A stretch of DNA of 12,832 bases from Salegentibacter sp. (GTDB taxonomy: Bacteria > Bacteroidota > Bacteroidia > Flavobacteriales > Flavobacteriaceae): the NCBI GenBank assembly GCA_024635815.1, contig JAGXIG010000012.1, forward strand, positions 1 through 12,832. The letters run 5' to 3'. The notes under the pieces were generated by a model, which searched no databases, was not told where the DNA came from, and was given only the letters and a program-made list of their open reading frames with translations. A program made the translations under genes and the position numbers. This document shows positions 1 through 7,510 of this stretch, piece after piece. The stretch's first letter is position 1, and every line of letters begins with the position of its first letter.

Positions 1-277
1 AAGGGATAGCATATTCGTTTCGAAGGTCCTTAATAGCGTTTGTAGTGGCTGTGTTGCAAGCTACCACAATAATCTTTGCGCCCATATCAAGTAACTTTTC
101 AGTATTTTTCCTGCTGAAGTTTTTAATTACCTCAATAGGTTTTTCGCCGTAAGGGGCATTCTTGCTATCGGCAAGATAAATAGTCTTTTCGTTGGGAAGT
201 AGTTCATGAATTTCCCTCCAAATAGAAGTTCCTCCTACACCAGAATCAAAAATACCTATGGGTTGCGAATTGCTCAT
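1..277 (-). CDS. murI: Glutamate racemase, N-terminal part (cut by window edge)
   Basis: Converts L-glutamate to D-glutamate in the cytoplasm for peptidoglycan precursor synthesis. I translated this region by hand from the ATG at 277-275. The first 92 residues are visible and the C-terminal two thirds lie beyond position 1. Family hallmarks are present: the N-terminal IGIFDSGVGG stretch (residues 7-16, with catalytic-region Asp11), ADSKNAPYGEKP (36-47), and VVACNTAT (71-78), whose Cys74 is one of the two catalytic cysteines. The second cysteine motif would be outside the window. It is the last gene of the leftward cluster and lies 69 nt after the second-listed OmpH/Skp gene, with a hairpin terminator in between, so it is probably transcribed from its own start. 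No good Shine-Dalgarno sequence precedes the ATG. Identification is firm from the motifs. Confidence 0.95.
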   Translation of the reverse strand, partial: MSNSQPIGIFDSGVGGTSIWREIHELLPNEKTIYLADSKNAPYGEKPIEVIKNFSRKNTEKLLDMGAKIIVVACNTATTNAIKDLRNEYAIP

Positions 278-282
278 TTGTA

Positions 283-290
283 CAAAAATA
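283..290 (-). promoter_or_regulatory. Candidate -7 promoter element for murI
   Basis: On the minus strand 290-283 reads TATTTTTG, an exact match to the Bacteroidota -7 consensus TAnnTTTG. It is built from the U-tract of the preceding terminator. Only five bases separate it from the murI ATG, so transcription would begin at or next to the start codon. I see no convincing TTTG -33 box at the usual spacing, because that region is occupied by the hairpin, so the call is tentative. Confidence 0.4.
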
Positions 291-320
291 AAAACTGCGC
301 CTGGAAAGGGCGCAGTTTTT
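284..320 (-). terminator. Intrinsic terminator ending the porG-to-ompH operon
   Basis: Positions 291-301 (AAAACTGCGCC) and 309-319 (GGCGCAGTTTT) are perfect inverted complements around a 7-base loop. Read on the minus strand, the stem is followed by TTTTTATTTTT, a typical U-tract. The hairpin begins 27 bases past the stop codon of the small OmpH/Skp gene. In the plus direction the T-run is shorter, so termination is expected mainly for leftward transcription. Confidence 0.88.
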
Positions 321-346
321 AATCTTTATTTATGTATTGGGTAATA

Positions 347-856
347 TTACATTCCCAATTCAGCTTTTACATCAGTCATAAGATCTTTACCATCGGCAAG
401 AATTACTCCTGTTCCTGTAGTAGAGTCAAGTACATAATCAAACCCTTGTTCTCTGGCTACTTTTTGGATAGCTTCACGAGCTTTTTCAATCACCGGTCTA
501 ATAAGATCGTTTTCTTTTTTCTGAAGTTCCTGTCTAGCCCTCTGGCTGTGCTCCTGGATTCTTCTTTCAGTTGCCTGAAGTTCACTCGCTCTTTTTGCGT
601 TTTCTTCTTCAGTTACCGTTTCAGCTTCAGATTGGTAACGTTGCATTGTGTTTTGTGCTTCAGTCAACATATCTTTAATCTCGGCATCATAAGTTTTCTC
701 TAACTTTTCAAGTTGAGACATTGCATCTTTGTACGCCGGCATAGTTTCTACCAATTCCTGGGTTGCAATATGAGCAACTTTGCTTTGGGCGTTGGTGAAT
801 GCAGTAGCTCCTAGGGTTAATGCAAGGGCTATAAAAAGTGTTTTGAATTGTTTCAT
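347..856 (-). CDS. skp: OmpH/Skp family periplasmic chaperone (short paralogue)
   Basis: This 169-residue protein is predicted to hold unfolded outer-membrane proteins in the periplasm and hand them to BamA. It has a signal peptide (residues 1-23, hydrophobic core FIALALTLGATAF, cleavage after TNA before Gln24). A long charged, probably coiled-coil region follows (about 45-125, rich in Glu, Lys, Gln and Arg), the 'tentacle' of Skp. The ends form the small beta core, with YVLDSTTGTGVILADG (about 141-156) near the C-terminus. The length matches the Skp family. It sits two genes downstream of bamA, 43 nt after a larger paralogue, and is the last gene before the operon terminator. Chaperone function is inferred from the family and the bamA context. 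Confidence 0.9.
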   Translation of the reverse strand: MKQFKTLFIALALTLGATAFTNAQSKVAHIATQELVETMPAYKDAMSQLEKLEKTYDAEIKDMLTEAQNTMQRYQSEAETVTEEENAKRASELQATERRIQEHSQRARQELQKKENDLIRPVIEKAREAIQKVAREQGFDYVLDSTTGTGVILADGKDLMTDVKAELGM

Positions 857-899
857 TTTAATTGATATTAATTGTTTAAGTATTAAGGTTTAAAATTAT

Positions 900-1703
900 T
901 TAGTTTATCGTGTCTTTTTTTGCCCGGGCCGCTTCAATAGAATCTCTTCTTTGTTGTCTTTCTTTTAATATTCTTTCCCGGCGTGCTTCAAATTCTTCTT
1001 GTCTCGCTTCTTTAATAGAATCCTGTTTTCTTCTTCGTTCTTCTATTAATGCCTGACGCTCACTTTTGCGATCTTCAACAGCCTGCTCACGTTGACTTAA
1101 TTCTTCATCTTCTTCAACTGTGCGGGCTTCTGCCTTTTCCAGTTCTCTTTCTTCCTGTTTCGTTTCAATCTGTTTCCGGTTAGAAGCTCTATTAATACTT
1201 CTCAAAACCTGGTCACTTAGATCGAATCGTTTCTTAGCAAAAAGCATACCTGATTCAGCATTCCTATCAAAAATAAAATCGAAATCTCTTGTTTCACCTA
1301 TTTCCTGCAACGCGGTAAAAACCTGATCCTGGATTGGCTTTATTAATTGCCTTTTTTGAATCATATAATCTCCTTTCGGACCAAAACGCTTCTGCTCGTA
1401 ATTTGTAGCCTGTTCCTGTTGATAGGCGATCTCTTCTTCCCTTTCTTCAATTAATTCAGGAGTAAGTAACGCGCGTTCATTTTGCAGGTTGGCTTTCATT
1501 TCATTAATTTCTTTCCGCTTTTGCTCAATTTCGTTTTGCCATTCTTTGACCCGATGGTCTAATTGAGTGGATGCTTGCTGATATTCCGGAACATTTTCAA
1601 GGATATACTCCATATCCACAAAGCCTATGTTTATTGGTTTTTGAGCATTTGCTCCCAAGGCAAAGGCAATAAAAAGTGTGAATAAAAATGTTCTTTTTAG
1701 CAT
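900..1703 (-). CDS. OmpH/Skp family protein with long charged C-terminal extension
   Basis: This is a 267-residue Skp-like protein. Residues 1-20 form a signal peptide (cleavage after GANA, before Gln21). Residues 21 to about 170 match the OmpH/Skp layout: an IGFVDMEYIL beta strand, a helical Glu/Lys/Gln-rich arm, then FDFIFDRNAESGMLFA (141-156) returning to the core. About 97 further residues (171-267) are almost entirely charged and predicted helical, with two copies of a short motif, RKQDSIKEAR (225-234) and QRRDSIEAAR (251-260). Classical Skp is about 160 residues, so this tail is an addition. It lies 33 nt downstream of bamA and 43 nt upstream of a second, shorter paralogue. A periplasmic chaperone role at the Bam complex is likely. 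The tail's role is unknown and might involve peptidoglycan or partner binding. Confidence 0.87.
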   Translation of the reverse strand: MLKRTFLFTLFIAFALGANAQKPINIGFVDMEYILENVPEYQQASTQLDHRVKEWQNEIEQKRKEINEMKANLQNERALLTPELIEEREEEIAYQQEQATNYEQKRFGPKGDYMIQKRQLIKPIQDQVFTALQEIGETRDFDFIFDRNAESGMLFAKKRFDLSDQVLRSINRASNRKQIETKQEERELEKAEARTVEEDEELSQREQAVEDRKSERQALIEERRRKQDSIKEARQEEFEARRERILKERQQRRDSIEAARAKKDTIN

Positions 1704-1736
1704 ACTTAAATCGAATATAGAAAATATCGTGCCAAA

Positions 1737-4355
1737 TTAAAATTGCTGTCCGATTATGAAATGCGTTTCCCAACCATTGGCTCCAGGTTGCCCTCCAATG
1801 GAGTCAAACCCATAACCGAAGTCTATACCAAGTAACCCAAAGGCTGGCATAAAGATTCGTAAACCTGCCCCGGCCGATCTATTAACCTGGAAAGGATTAA
1901 AATCCCTGAAGTTATCATAAGATGCACCTGCTTCTAAAAATGTTAGTGCATAAATAGATGCTGAGGGCTTTAAAGTAATAGGATATCTAAGTTCTAAAGA
2001 GTATTTGTTGTATATGGTAGCACCATCATCATTTACACCTGCAGGGCGATCTAAAGGCACTACAGATTGGTTTGGGTAACCCCTTAACTGAACAGTCTCC
2101 CTGCCATCTAAACTAAAGGCCCCAAGACCATCACCACCAACGAAGAATCTCTCAAAAGGAGGAACACCTCGCTCGTTGTTATAAGCTCCAAGAAATCCGT
2201 ATTCTGCATTGGTTCTTAAAACAAGCTTGTCGTAAATTTGAGTGAACCACTCTCCACTAAACTTAACTTTATAGAATTCTAACCAATTAAATTTCTTTTG
2301 GTCTATTTTACGTTGGTCACCCACAGCGTTCTCTGGCGTTACTCTATTCCCTTGGCGGTCTATAAGATTGCCGTTATCATCTTCTAATTGATATTCTCTT
2401 TGCTGATCTAAATTGGCATAATCTACACCATTCCATAAAGAATAAGGAGGTGTGAATTTGGCCGTAAGTTTAAATTTAGAACCTCCCATTGGAAAAATAG
2501 GGTTTACGTAAGTGTTATCCCTTGTAAGTCCGAAAGTATAGGTGAAGTTATTTGAATGTCCATCCCCAAAGGTAAATAGGCCTGTATTATAATTATTTAA
2601 ATTGTAACGTTGAAAACCTACAGAATGAGATACTGTCATATAAGGATCTGGTACGGTTAAACGTTTTGCTAAACCAACATTTACTCCAAGAATATCAAAA
2701 CTTCTGCTTCTATCTGCCTGGCGATTTATATAATCGAATAAAAACTGCCTTGTGTAAGAGAAAGAAGTTTGAAGGCTTACCGGTTTTTTGCCTCCCAACC
2801 AGGGCTCCTGAAAGGATAGGCTATAAGTTTGGTAGAACGTACTGGCCTGTGCTCTAAGGGAAAGGGTTTGCCCGTCTCCCATAGGTACCGGTTTGTAAGC
2901 TTCTTTGTCAAAAATTCCCGATAATGAGAAATTGTTGAAAGAGAGTCCTAAAGTACCAATGAAGCCACCTCCACCGTAACCACCTTGTAGTTCTATTTGG
3001 CTGGCGCCGGCTTCCACAACAGAATATTCAAGATCTAGTGTTCCTGATTGTGGATCTGGATCTACAAATTTTGGTTCTAATTGTTCTGCATCAAAAAAGC
3101 CAAGTTGACCAAGTTCTCTGACCGTATTTACCACATCTTCCTGGCTATATTTTTGGCCGGGTTTAGTTCGTAATTCACGGTAGATTACGTGATCTTTGGT
3201 TTTATCATTTCCGGTAACTCTGATGTTATTGAAATAAGCTTCTTTTCCTTCAACGATTCGGATTTCAAAATCTATGGTATCGTTATATACATTAGTTTCT
3301 ACAAGGTTAATGTTGGAAAAAAGGTAACCGTTGTTTTTATATAAGTTAGAGAGATCTTCCCCATCTGGTTTGGTTTCATCAGCGATTCGTTTATCTAAAA
3401 GGACACCGTTGTAAACATCACCTTTATTTATTCCTAAAACACGTTGCAGTTGGGCATCGGTATAAACCGAATTCCCAAGGTAGTCTATATTCCCTATATA
3501 ATATTGATCTCCTTCTTCTACTTTAAGGTTTAAAGCAATTGTTTTGTCATCGATTTCCAATAAAGAATCTGTTACAATCCTGGCATCCCTATAGCCACTT
3601 TCTTTATATTTATCTATGATGTTTTCTTTATCTTCCTGATAATCTGCCCGCACAAACTTTGATCTTTTCCAGAAACGGATGATATTCTTCTGTTTGGTGT
3701 TCTTCATCGCCCTTTTAAGCCTGGCGTCAGAAAATTTTTCATTACCTGAAAAATTAATATCTTCAATTTTCACACGATCTCCCTGGTCTATATCAATAAG
3801 CATATTTACAAGGTTAGCATTTTCAGTAGTATCAGTAACCTCGCTCGTGCTTATTTTTGCCTGGGCATTAAAGTATCCTTCTTTACGATACTTATCTTCA
3901 ATGTAATTTCTTGTGGTAGTAATAAGGTTTTCAGAAACTTTAGCGCCGGTTCTTAGTTTATTTTCCTTTATAATTTCTTCATTTTCACGCTTTTTGAGCC
4001 CGGTGACCTGTACTTTATTAAGTTTCGGCACTTCCTGAATCTCAATTTCGAGATCGGCTACATTATCTTCGCTCACATTAGTAATATAGAAATTGATGTC
4101 GCTAAACTGATCAATATCCCATAATTTGTTGATCACGCTACTAATTTTATCTCCCGGAATATAGATTTCTTCCCCTTTTTTTAACCCGGTATACGCGATT
4201 ACGGTTTGCTCGTTAAAGCTAACGGTCCCTGTAACTTTTATATCTCCAATTATATATTTTTTGCCATCTGCTAATGGTAAGCCTTGAGCTTGTGAAGAAA
4301 TACTGAAAATTAAACTACATGCTATTGCCAAAAGGGTAAATACTTTCTTCGTCAT
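1737..4355 (-). CDS. bamA: BamA, outer-membrane protein assembly factor
   Basis: This is the central subunit of the Bam complex, which folds beta-barrel proteins into the outer membrane. I start it at the ATG at 4355, giving 872 residues. That start opens a proper signal peptide (MTKKVFTLLAIACSL..., cleavage after SQA at 23) and lies 7 nt after the uppS stop. The reading frame stays open upstream to 4493, but that part is antisense-free shadow inside uppS. Five POTRA domains can be laid out at roughly 34-110, 111-192, 193-282, 283-370 and 371-448, several ending in the typical acidic 'V.EG' strand. The barrel runs from about 451 to 872. It contains the conserved loop-6 motif LRGYPNQ (Arg758) and ends in Phe872, as expected for a beta-signal. 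A polar insert (DDNGNLIDRQGN...) near residue 660-690 is probably an extracellular loop. Identification is very secure. Confidence 0.97.
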   Translation of the reverse strand: MTKKVFTLLAIACSLIFSISSQAQGLPLADGKKYIIGDIKVTGTVSFNEQTVIAYTGLKKGEEIYIPGDKISSVINKLWDIDQFSDINFYITNVSEDNVADLEIEIQEVPKLNKVQVTGLKKRENEEIIKENKLRTGAKVSENLITTTRNYIEDKYRKEGYFNAQAKISTSEVTDTTENANLVNMLIDIDQGDRVKIEDINFSGNEKFSDARLKRAMKNTKQKNIIRFWKRSKFVRADYQEDKENIIDKYKESGYRDARIVTDSLLEIDDKTIALNLKVEEGDQYYIGNIDYLGNSVYTDAQLQRVLGINKGDVYNGVLLDKRIADETKPDGEDLSNLYKNNGYLFSNINLVETNVYNDTIDFEIRIVEGKEAYFNNIRVTGNDKTKDHVIYRELRTKPGQKYSQEDVVNTVRELGQLGFFDAEQLEPKFVDPDPQSGTLDLEYSVVEAGASQIELQGGYGGGGFIGTLGLSFNNFSLSGIFDKEAYKPVPMGDGQTLSLRAQASTFYQTYSLSFQEPWLGGKKPVSLQTSFSYTRQFLFDYINRQADRSRSFDILGVNVGLAKRLTVPDPYMTVSHSVGFQRYNLNNYNTGLFTFGDGHSNNFTYTFGLTRDNTYVNPIFPMGGSKFKLTAKFTPPYSLWNGVDYANLDQQREYQLEDDNGNLIDRQGNRVTPENAVGDQRKIDQKKFNWLEFYKVKFSGEWFTQIYDKLVLRTNAEYGFLGAYNNERGVPPFERFFVGGDGLGAFSLDGRETVQLRGYPNQSVVPLDRPAGVNDDGATIYNKYSLELRYPITLKPSASIYALTFLEAGASYDNFRDFNPFQVNRSAGAGLRIFMPAFGLLGIDFGYGFDSIGGQPGANGWETHFIIGQQF

Positions 4356-4362
4356 GAATGCG

Positions 4363-5103
4363 CTAACTAAGTTGCTCACTGGTTTTTCCAAATCGTCGTT
4401 CTCTATTTTGATAATTGTAAATGGCTTCAAAAAGATTTTCTCTTCTAAAATCTGGCCACAAAATTTTTGTAAAATATAATTCGGCATAGGCAATTTGCCA
4501 TAAAAGGAAATTGCTTATACGTTGTTCTCCGCTGGTTCTGATTAGTAAATCTACCTCCGGAAAATTTCGGGTGTAAAGATGCTGATTTATAACCGATTCA
4601 TCAATAGCATCTGCTGATATTTCATTATTTTTAACTTTCAGGCTAATTTCCTTTATTACAGAGGTCAATTCTTCCCGCGAACCATAACTAAGTGCAAGGT
4701 TAAGTACCATACGATCGTTGGTTTTTGTTTTCTCTATAACTTCGTGAAGTTCTTTAAAAACTTTTTTAGGAAGGGTGTTTAAATTTCCTATTGCGTTTAG
4801 GCGAATATTATTGTCTTGTAGTGTTTTGATCTCTTTTTTTAAGGATGAAACCAATAATCTCATTAAAGTGTCTACCTCTAGTTTCGGTCTGTTCCAGTTT
4901 TCGGTTGAAAAAGCATAGAGTGTTAAGTATTCAATACCAATTTCGGCTGAAGCTTCTACAATATCGCGCACAGCGGTTGTGCCTTCTTCATGACCCGCAG
5001 CCCTTAAAAAGCCTCTTTTTCTGGCCCAGCGCCCATTGCCGTCCATTATTATGGCAATGTGTTTAGGTAATTTTTTAAGGTCTATGTTGTCTTTATAATT
5101 CAT
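4363..5103 (-). CDS. uppS: Undecaprenyl diphosphate synthase (cis-prenyltransferase)
   Basis: Condenses farnesyl diphosphate with eight isopentenyl diphosphates to make the C55 lipid carrier for peptidoglycan and surface polysaccharides. The protein is 246 residues, normal for the family. Key motifs are visible: IAIIMDGNGRWA (16-27) with catalytic Asp21, the FSTENW segment (65-70), SYGSREE (139-145), and DLLIRTSGEQRISNF (185-199) with the pyrophosphate-binding Arg189 and Arg195, then LLWQIAYAELYF. No signal peptide is present, consistent with a cytosolic enzyme at the inner membrane face. The ATG follows the upstream porG-like stop with a single base between, and bamA starts 7 nt after its stop, so all three are very likely cotranscribed and translationally coupled. 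Confidence 0.97.
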   Translation of the reverse strand: MNYKDNIDLKKLPKHIAIIMDGNGRWARKRGFLRAAGHEEGTTAVRDIVEASAEIGIEYLTLYAFSTENWNRPKLEVDTLMRLLVSSLKKEIKTLQDNNIRLNAIGNLNTLPKKVFKELHEVIEKTKTNDRMVLNLALSYGSREELTSVIKEISLKVKNNEISADAIDESVINQHLYTRNFPEVDLLIRTSGEQRISNFLLWQIAYAELYFTKILWPDFRRENLFEAIYNYQNRERRFGKTSEQLS

Positions 5104-5104
5104 A

Positions 5105-5809
5105 TTAAAATCGGCTGTAGCAAGGTTCTCTACCCCAGGAAAAGGTGAAATTCACCGCTGTAAAAACATACCAGTCGTTGGTATTTCTGTTTCCAAATTC
5201 AATATCGGGTCTTCTATCTCCAAATACTTCTTCAGGCCAGCTTCCGTCTAAATTATCGGTAAATGTATACCGAACGCCAACTTCCAAGGCTCCTACTATA
5301 TGACGTGTTATACTTTCTTTATAACCAAAAACCACCGGAATCGCAAAATCCCAGTTTGCACCCTGATTTTCCAGTTCGCCATTAGGAAAGTCGGCGCTAA
5401 GTAATAAATGGTCTGCCCTAAAATAGGTTATTCCTGTATAAAGATATGGTGTGCTTTGAGGATGACCTTCGTGAAGATCAAAACTCCAAAAATTATATTC
5501 AATTCCTAAAGAAGCTTCAGCAATAGTATTGCTAAATGAGTAGCCTCTGTTTATTCTTCGCAATTCATTAGAATTGGCATCATCCGCTTTTACTTCGGCA
5601 TATAAAAGCGAAAATCTAAATGCGTGACGGGGGCTCCGATTCCATTTAAGAAGGGCGCCACCAACCAGCCCGCTAGGAAGTATAAAATTGGTTCTTCCTA
5701 CATCTCCAATATAGTTAGCGCCACCAATATATGGTCCTACTTCAAATGTTTGTGAATATATTTTTGGAGCAAAAACAAGCATGATTACAAAAACTAATAG
5801 GTACCTCAT
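5105..5809 (-). CDS. porG: PorG-like outer-membrane protein (DUF6089), type IX secretion
   Basis: This is a 234-residue protein with a signal peptide (MRYLLVFVIMLVFAPKIYS, cleavage before Gln20). It then shows alternating hydrophobic/aromatic strands typical of a small 8-stranded outer-membrane barrel. The mature start, FEVGPYIGGANYIGDVG (22-38), resembles the DUF6089 family, and the chain ends CYSRF with a terminal Phe. From established knowledge, Porphyromonas gingivalis PorG, a component associated with the PorK/PorN ring of the type IX secretion system, is this family and is likewise encoded immediately before uppS and bamA. Position and family agree here. It is the first gene of the operon, behind a good promoter. 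Direct participation in type IX secretion in this organism is inferred; it could instead be an uncharacterised paralogue. Confidence 0.78.
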   Translation of the reverse strand: MRYLLVFVIMLVFAPKIYSQTFEVGPYIGGANYIGDVGRTNFILPSGLVGGALLKWNRSPRHAFRFSLLYAEVKADDANSNELRRINRGYSFSNTIAEASLGIEYNFWSFDLHEGHPQSTPYLYTGITYFRADHLLLSADFPNGELENQGANWDFAIPVVFGYKESITRHIVGALEVGVRYTFTDNLDGSWPEEVFGDRRPDIEFGNRNTNDWYVFTAVNFTFSWGREPCYSRF

Positions 5810-5826
5810 AGGTTTTCAAAAGTTTG

Positions 5827-5855
5827 CAAATATAACAATTATGTTTGCTCTACAA
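5827..5855 (-). promoter_or_regulatory. Promoter of the porG-uppS-bamA-ompH-ompH operon
   Basis: On the minus strand TTG (5855-5853), an 18-bp spacer and TATATTTG (5834-5827) match the Bacteroidota promoter consensus TTG-N17-23-TAnnTTTG. The start of transcription would fall near 5822, leaving a leader of about a dozen bases before the porG ATG at 5809. It sits in the 100-nt gap after nadK and marks the start of a separate transcription unit. Confidence 0.7.
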
Positions 5856-5909
5856 TAATTTGAGCAAGTTTGTACATATTCTTAAACAGTTTTTAAAATC
5901 ATTTATTGT

Positions 5910-6794
5910 TTAATTGCGTTTGTCTTCTCCCCACATTAGCTTTTTTCGCAGGGTTTGAAGGAAACTATCGCCTTTAAGTTCAACAAGATTTATGGCGTAG
6001 GGTGCTTTTTCTATAATGATCTCGGTATCATTCTCCAGGGTGGCAATACGGGAATCCATAGAGACTAAATGTGAATCTTCCCGGCCGGAAACCCGAAGTG
6101 TTATTTTTGTGTCGTCTTTTACAACTAAAGGTCTTGCGTTTAGATTGTGTGGTGCTATTGGAGTGATAATAAGAGAACCCGCATCTGGAGTGATAACCGG
6201 GCCGCCACAGCTAAGCGAATAGCCGGTTGATCCTGTAGGTGTAGAAACGATTAATCCATCTGCCCAGTAAGAATTTAAATATTGATCGTTTAGCCAGGTG
6301 TCCACAGTAATCATAGACGTGGTGTTTTTTCTGCTAACCGCTACTTCATTTAGGGCTATATTTTTAAATACCGGATCGTGACTGGAAGGATTTGTGCTAA
6401 TATTTAAGACACTGCGAGAAGAAATACTGTAATTTTTCTCCAATATTATTTTTAAACTATCCTTAATTTCTTCTTTTTGAATTGTTGCCAGGAAACCTAA
6501 TCGTCCGGTGTTAATACCTACAATAGGAATATCTAAATTCCTTATGTAATTAATAGATTTTAAAATGGTGCCATCACCGCCAATACAAAAGAACAGGTCG
6601 AAACTGTTATCTAATTCTTCAAAAGTGCTGAAGTGGGAATAATTTTCATTAATAGTCTTATTTAAATGAATAAGTTCCAGGAAGTTTTTTTCAATAACTA
6701 CTTTAATATTTTCGCGCTTCAATAATTCCAGAAGCTGTGCTATATATGTCCCGGCATTGGTGTGGTAAAACTGACCGTAGATGCCTACTTTCAT
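5910..6794 (-). CDS. nadK: NAD kinase
   Basis: Phosphorylates NAD+ to NADP+ in the cytoplasm, setting the NADP(H) pool. The protein has 294 residues, the usual size. Motifs in order: MKVGIYGQF at the N-terminus, FCIGGDGTIL (69-78) with the catalytic Asp74 of GGDGT, GINTGRLGFLA (93-103), ALNEVAVSR (147-155), and WADGLIVSTPTGSTGYSLS (177-195), the NAD-binding signature. Its ATG overlaps the TGA of the upstream CBS-domain gene (ATGA, 4 nt), so the two are almost certainly translationally coupled. A 100-nt gap with its own promoter separates it from porG downstream. Identification is secure. Confidence 0.97.
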   Translation of the reverse strand: MKVGIYGQFYHTNAGTYIAQLLELLKRENIKVVIEKNFLELIHLNKTINENYSHFSTFEELDNSFDLFFCIGGDGTILKSINYIRNLDIPIVGINTGRLGFLATIQKEEIKDSLKIILEKNYSISSRSVLNISTNPSSHDPVFKNIALNEVAVSRKNTTSMITVDTWLNDQYLNSYWADGLIVSTPTGSTGYSLSCGGPVITPDAGSLIITPIAPHNLNARPLVVKDDTKITLRVSGREDSHLVSMDSRIATLENDTEIIIEKAPYAINLVELKGDSFLQTLRKKLMWGEDKRN

Positions 6795-7447
6795 ATATTC
6801 ATATATTTATCTAAATACTTAGACCGGTCCCTAAGATTTTTGTTGAAATTGTCTTCACGGTGTTCTGAAATGATTTTATACCCATATCTGCGGAAAGACT
6901 GTATGATTTCATTTATTCCAGAAGGACTTAATTTAACGGTAATCTGGGCAACATCATTTTCAATTTTGGAGATAAAGATGCCAAGAATATTGGCATTATT
7001 AGATTCTATAATCTGGATAATTTCACTGAAGGAATAATCTTTAATTCCTTTTTGGACTACAATAATATTTCCTGCTTCGTTTAATAAAGGCGTTTCGTTA
7101 AATATGGCAATAATTTCGTTGAGCTCAACATAACCCAAATAATGGTTTTCTTCATCTAAAACCGGTAAAATGTTGGTGTTGTTTTGAGCAAACCTTTCTA
7201 AAATATCCAACCAAAAATCTGTATTTCTAACAAAAAAACCTTCAAGTGCATATTGGTAATCTTCCAGAGATTTTTCAGCTTCAAAGCAGCGAATATCGTT
7301 CTCTGAAATACAACCCATATAAATACCGTTATTTTCTACCGGTAAATGTGAATAGGTTAACTGATTGAACAGGTCCTGAACCTCTCCAATTTTATCAGAA
7401 AAATGCCTTATGGAGACATCGTTAATTATAAAATCATCCATATCCAT
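6791..7447 (-). CDS. CBS-domain pair protein with C-terminal ACT-like domain
   Basis: This is a 218-residue cytosolic protein without signal peptide or membrane segment. Two CBS motifs can be seen: about 5-55 (with SHLPVENNGIYMGCISENDI, 33-52) and about 66-120 (ILPVLDEENHYLGYVELNEI, 93-112). The remainder, about 125-195, contains GIFISKIENDVAQITVKLS and a following helix-strand (INEIIQSFRRYGYKII), an arrangement like an ACT regulatory domain; this resembles the AcuB-type layout. CBS pairs usually bind adenine nucleotides, ACT domains small ligands. It overlaps nadK by 4 nt, so a nucleotide- or NAD-sensing role linked to NAD kinase is an attractive inference but not shown. A GGAAG sequence lies about 10 nt before the chosen ATG at 7447; an in-frame ATG two codons later (7441) is an alternative. 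Confidence 0.85.
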   Translation of the reverse strand: MDMDDFIINDVSIRHFSDKIGEVQDLFNQLTYSHLPVENNGIYMGCISENDIRCFEAEKSLEDYQYALEGFFVRNTDFWLDILERFAQNNTNILPVLDEENHYLGYVELNEIIAIFNETPLLNEAGNIIVVQKGIKDYSFSEIIQIIESNNANILGIFISKIENDVAQITVKLSPSGINEIIQSFRRYGYKIISEHREDNFNKNLRDRSKYLDKYMNI

Positions 7448-7510
7448 GATATCGCTTCCTTTTTATGCAAATTAATTAAAATAAAATTCATTAGGGCATT
7501 TACAAGTTTG

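Noticed and set aside
332..703. 123-codon plus-strand reading frame opposite the short ompH/skp gene
   Set aside because: It is a shadow of a clearly coding minus-strand gene, low in complexity (Ser/Phe-rich) with no recognisable domain. Similar plus- or minus-strand shadows elsewhere were dropped for the same reason.
857..899. AT-rich imperfect palindrome in the gap between the two ompH genes
   Set aside because: Short, imperfect and expected by chance in such AT-rich spacer sequence; no promoter consensus is associated with it.
4287..4355. Cysteine in the BamA signal peptide (Cys13) as a lipobox
   Set aside because: The preceding residues (Ala-Ile-Ala) fit a lipobox poorly, the hydrophobic stretch continues past it, and a good signal peptidase I site follows at SQA.
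4356..4493. Open reading frame of bamA extending 46 codons upstream of the chosen start
   Set aside because: This part overlaps the uppS coding end, lacks a signal peptide and would bury the real one internally. The ATG at 4355 opens a typical signal peptide 7 nt after the uppS stop.
5845..5867. Inverted repeat TTGCTC...GAGCAA between nadK and porG
   Set aside because: Only six-base arms with an 11-base AT-rich loop and no T-run; too weak to call a terminator or operator, although it does surround the -33 box.
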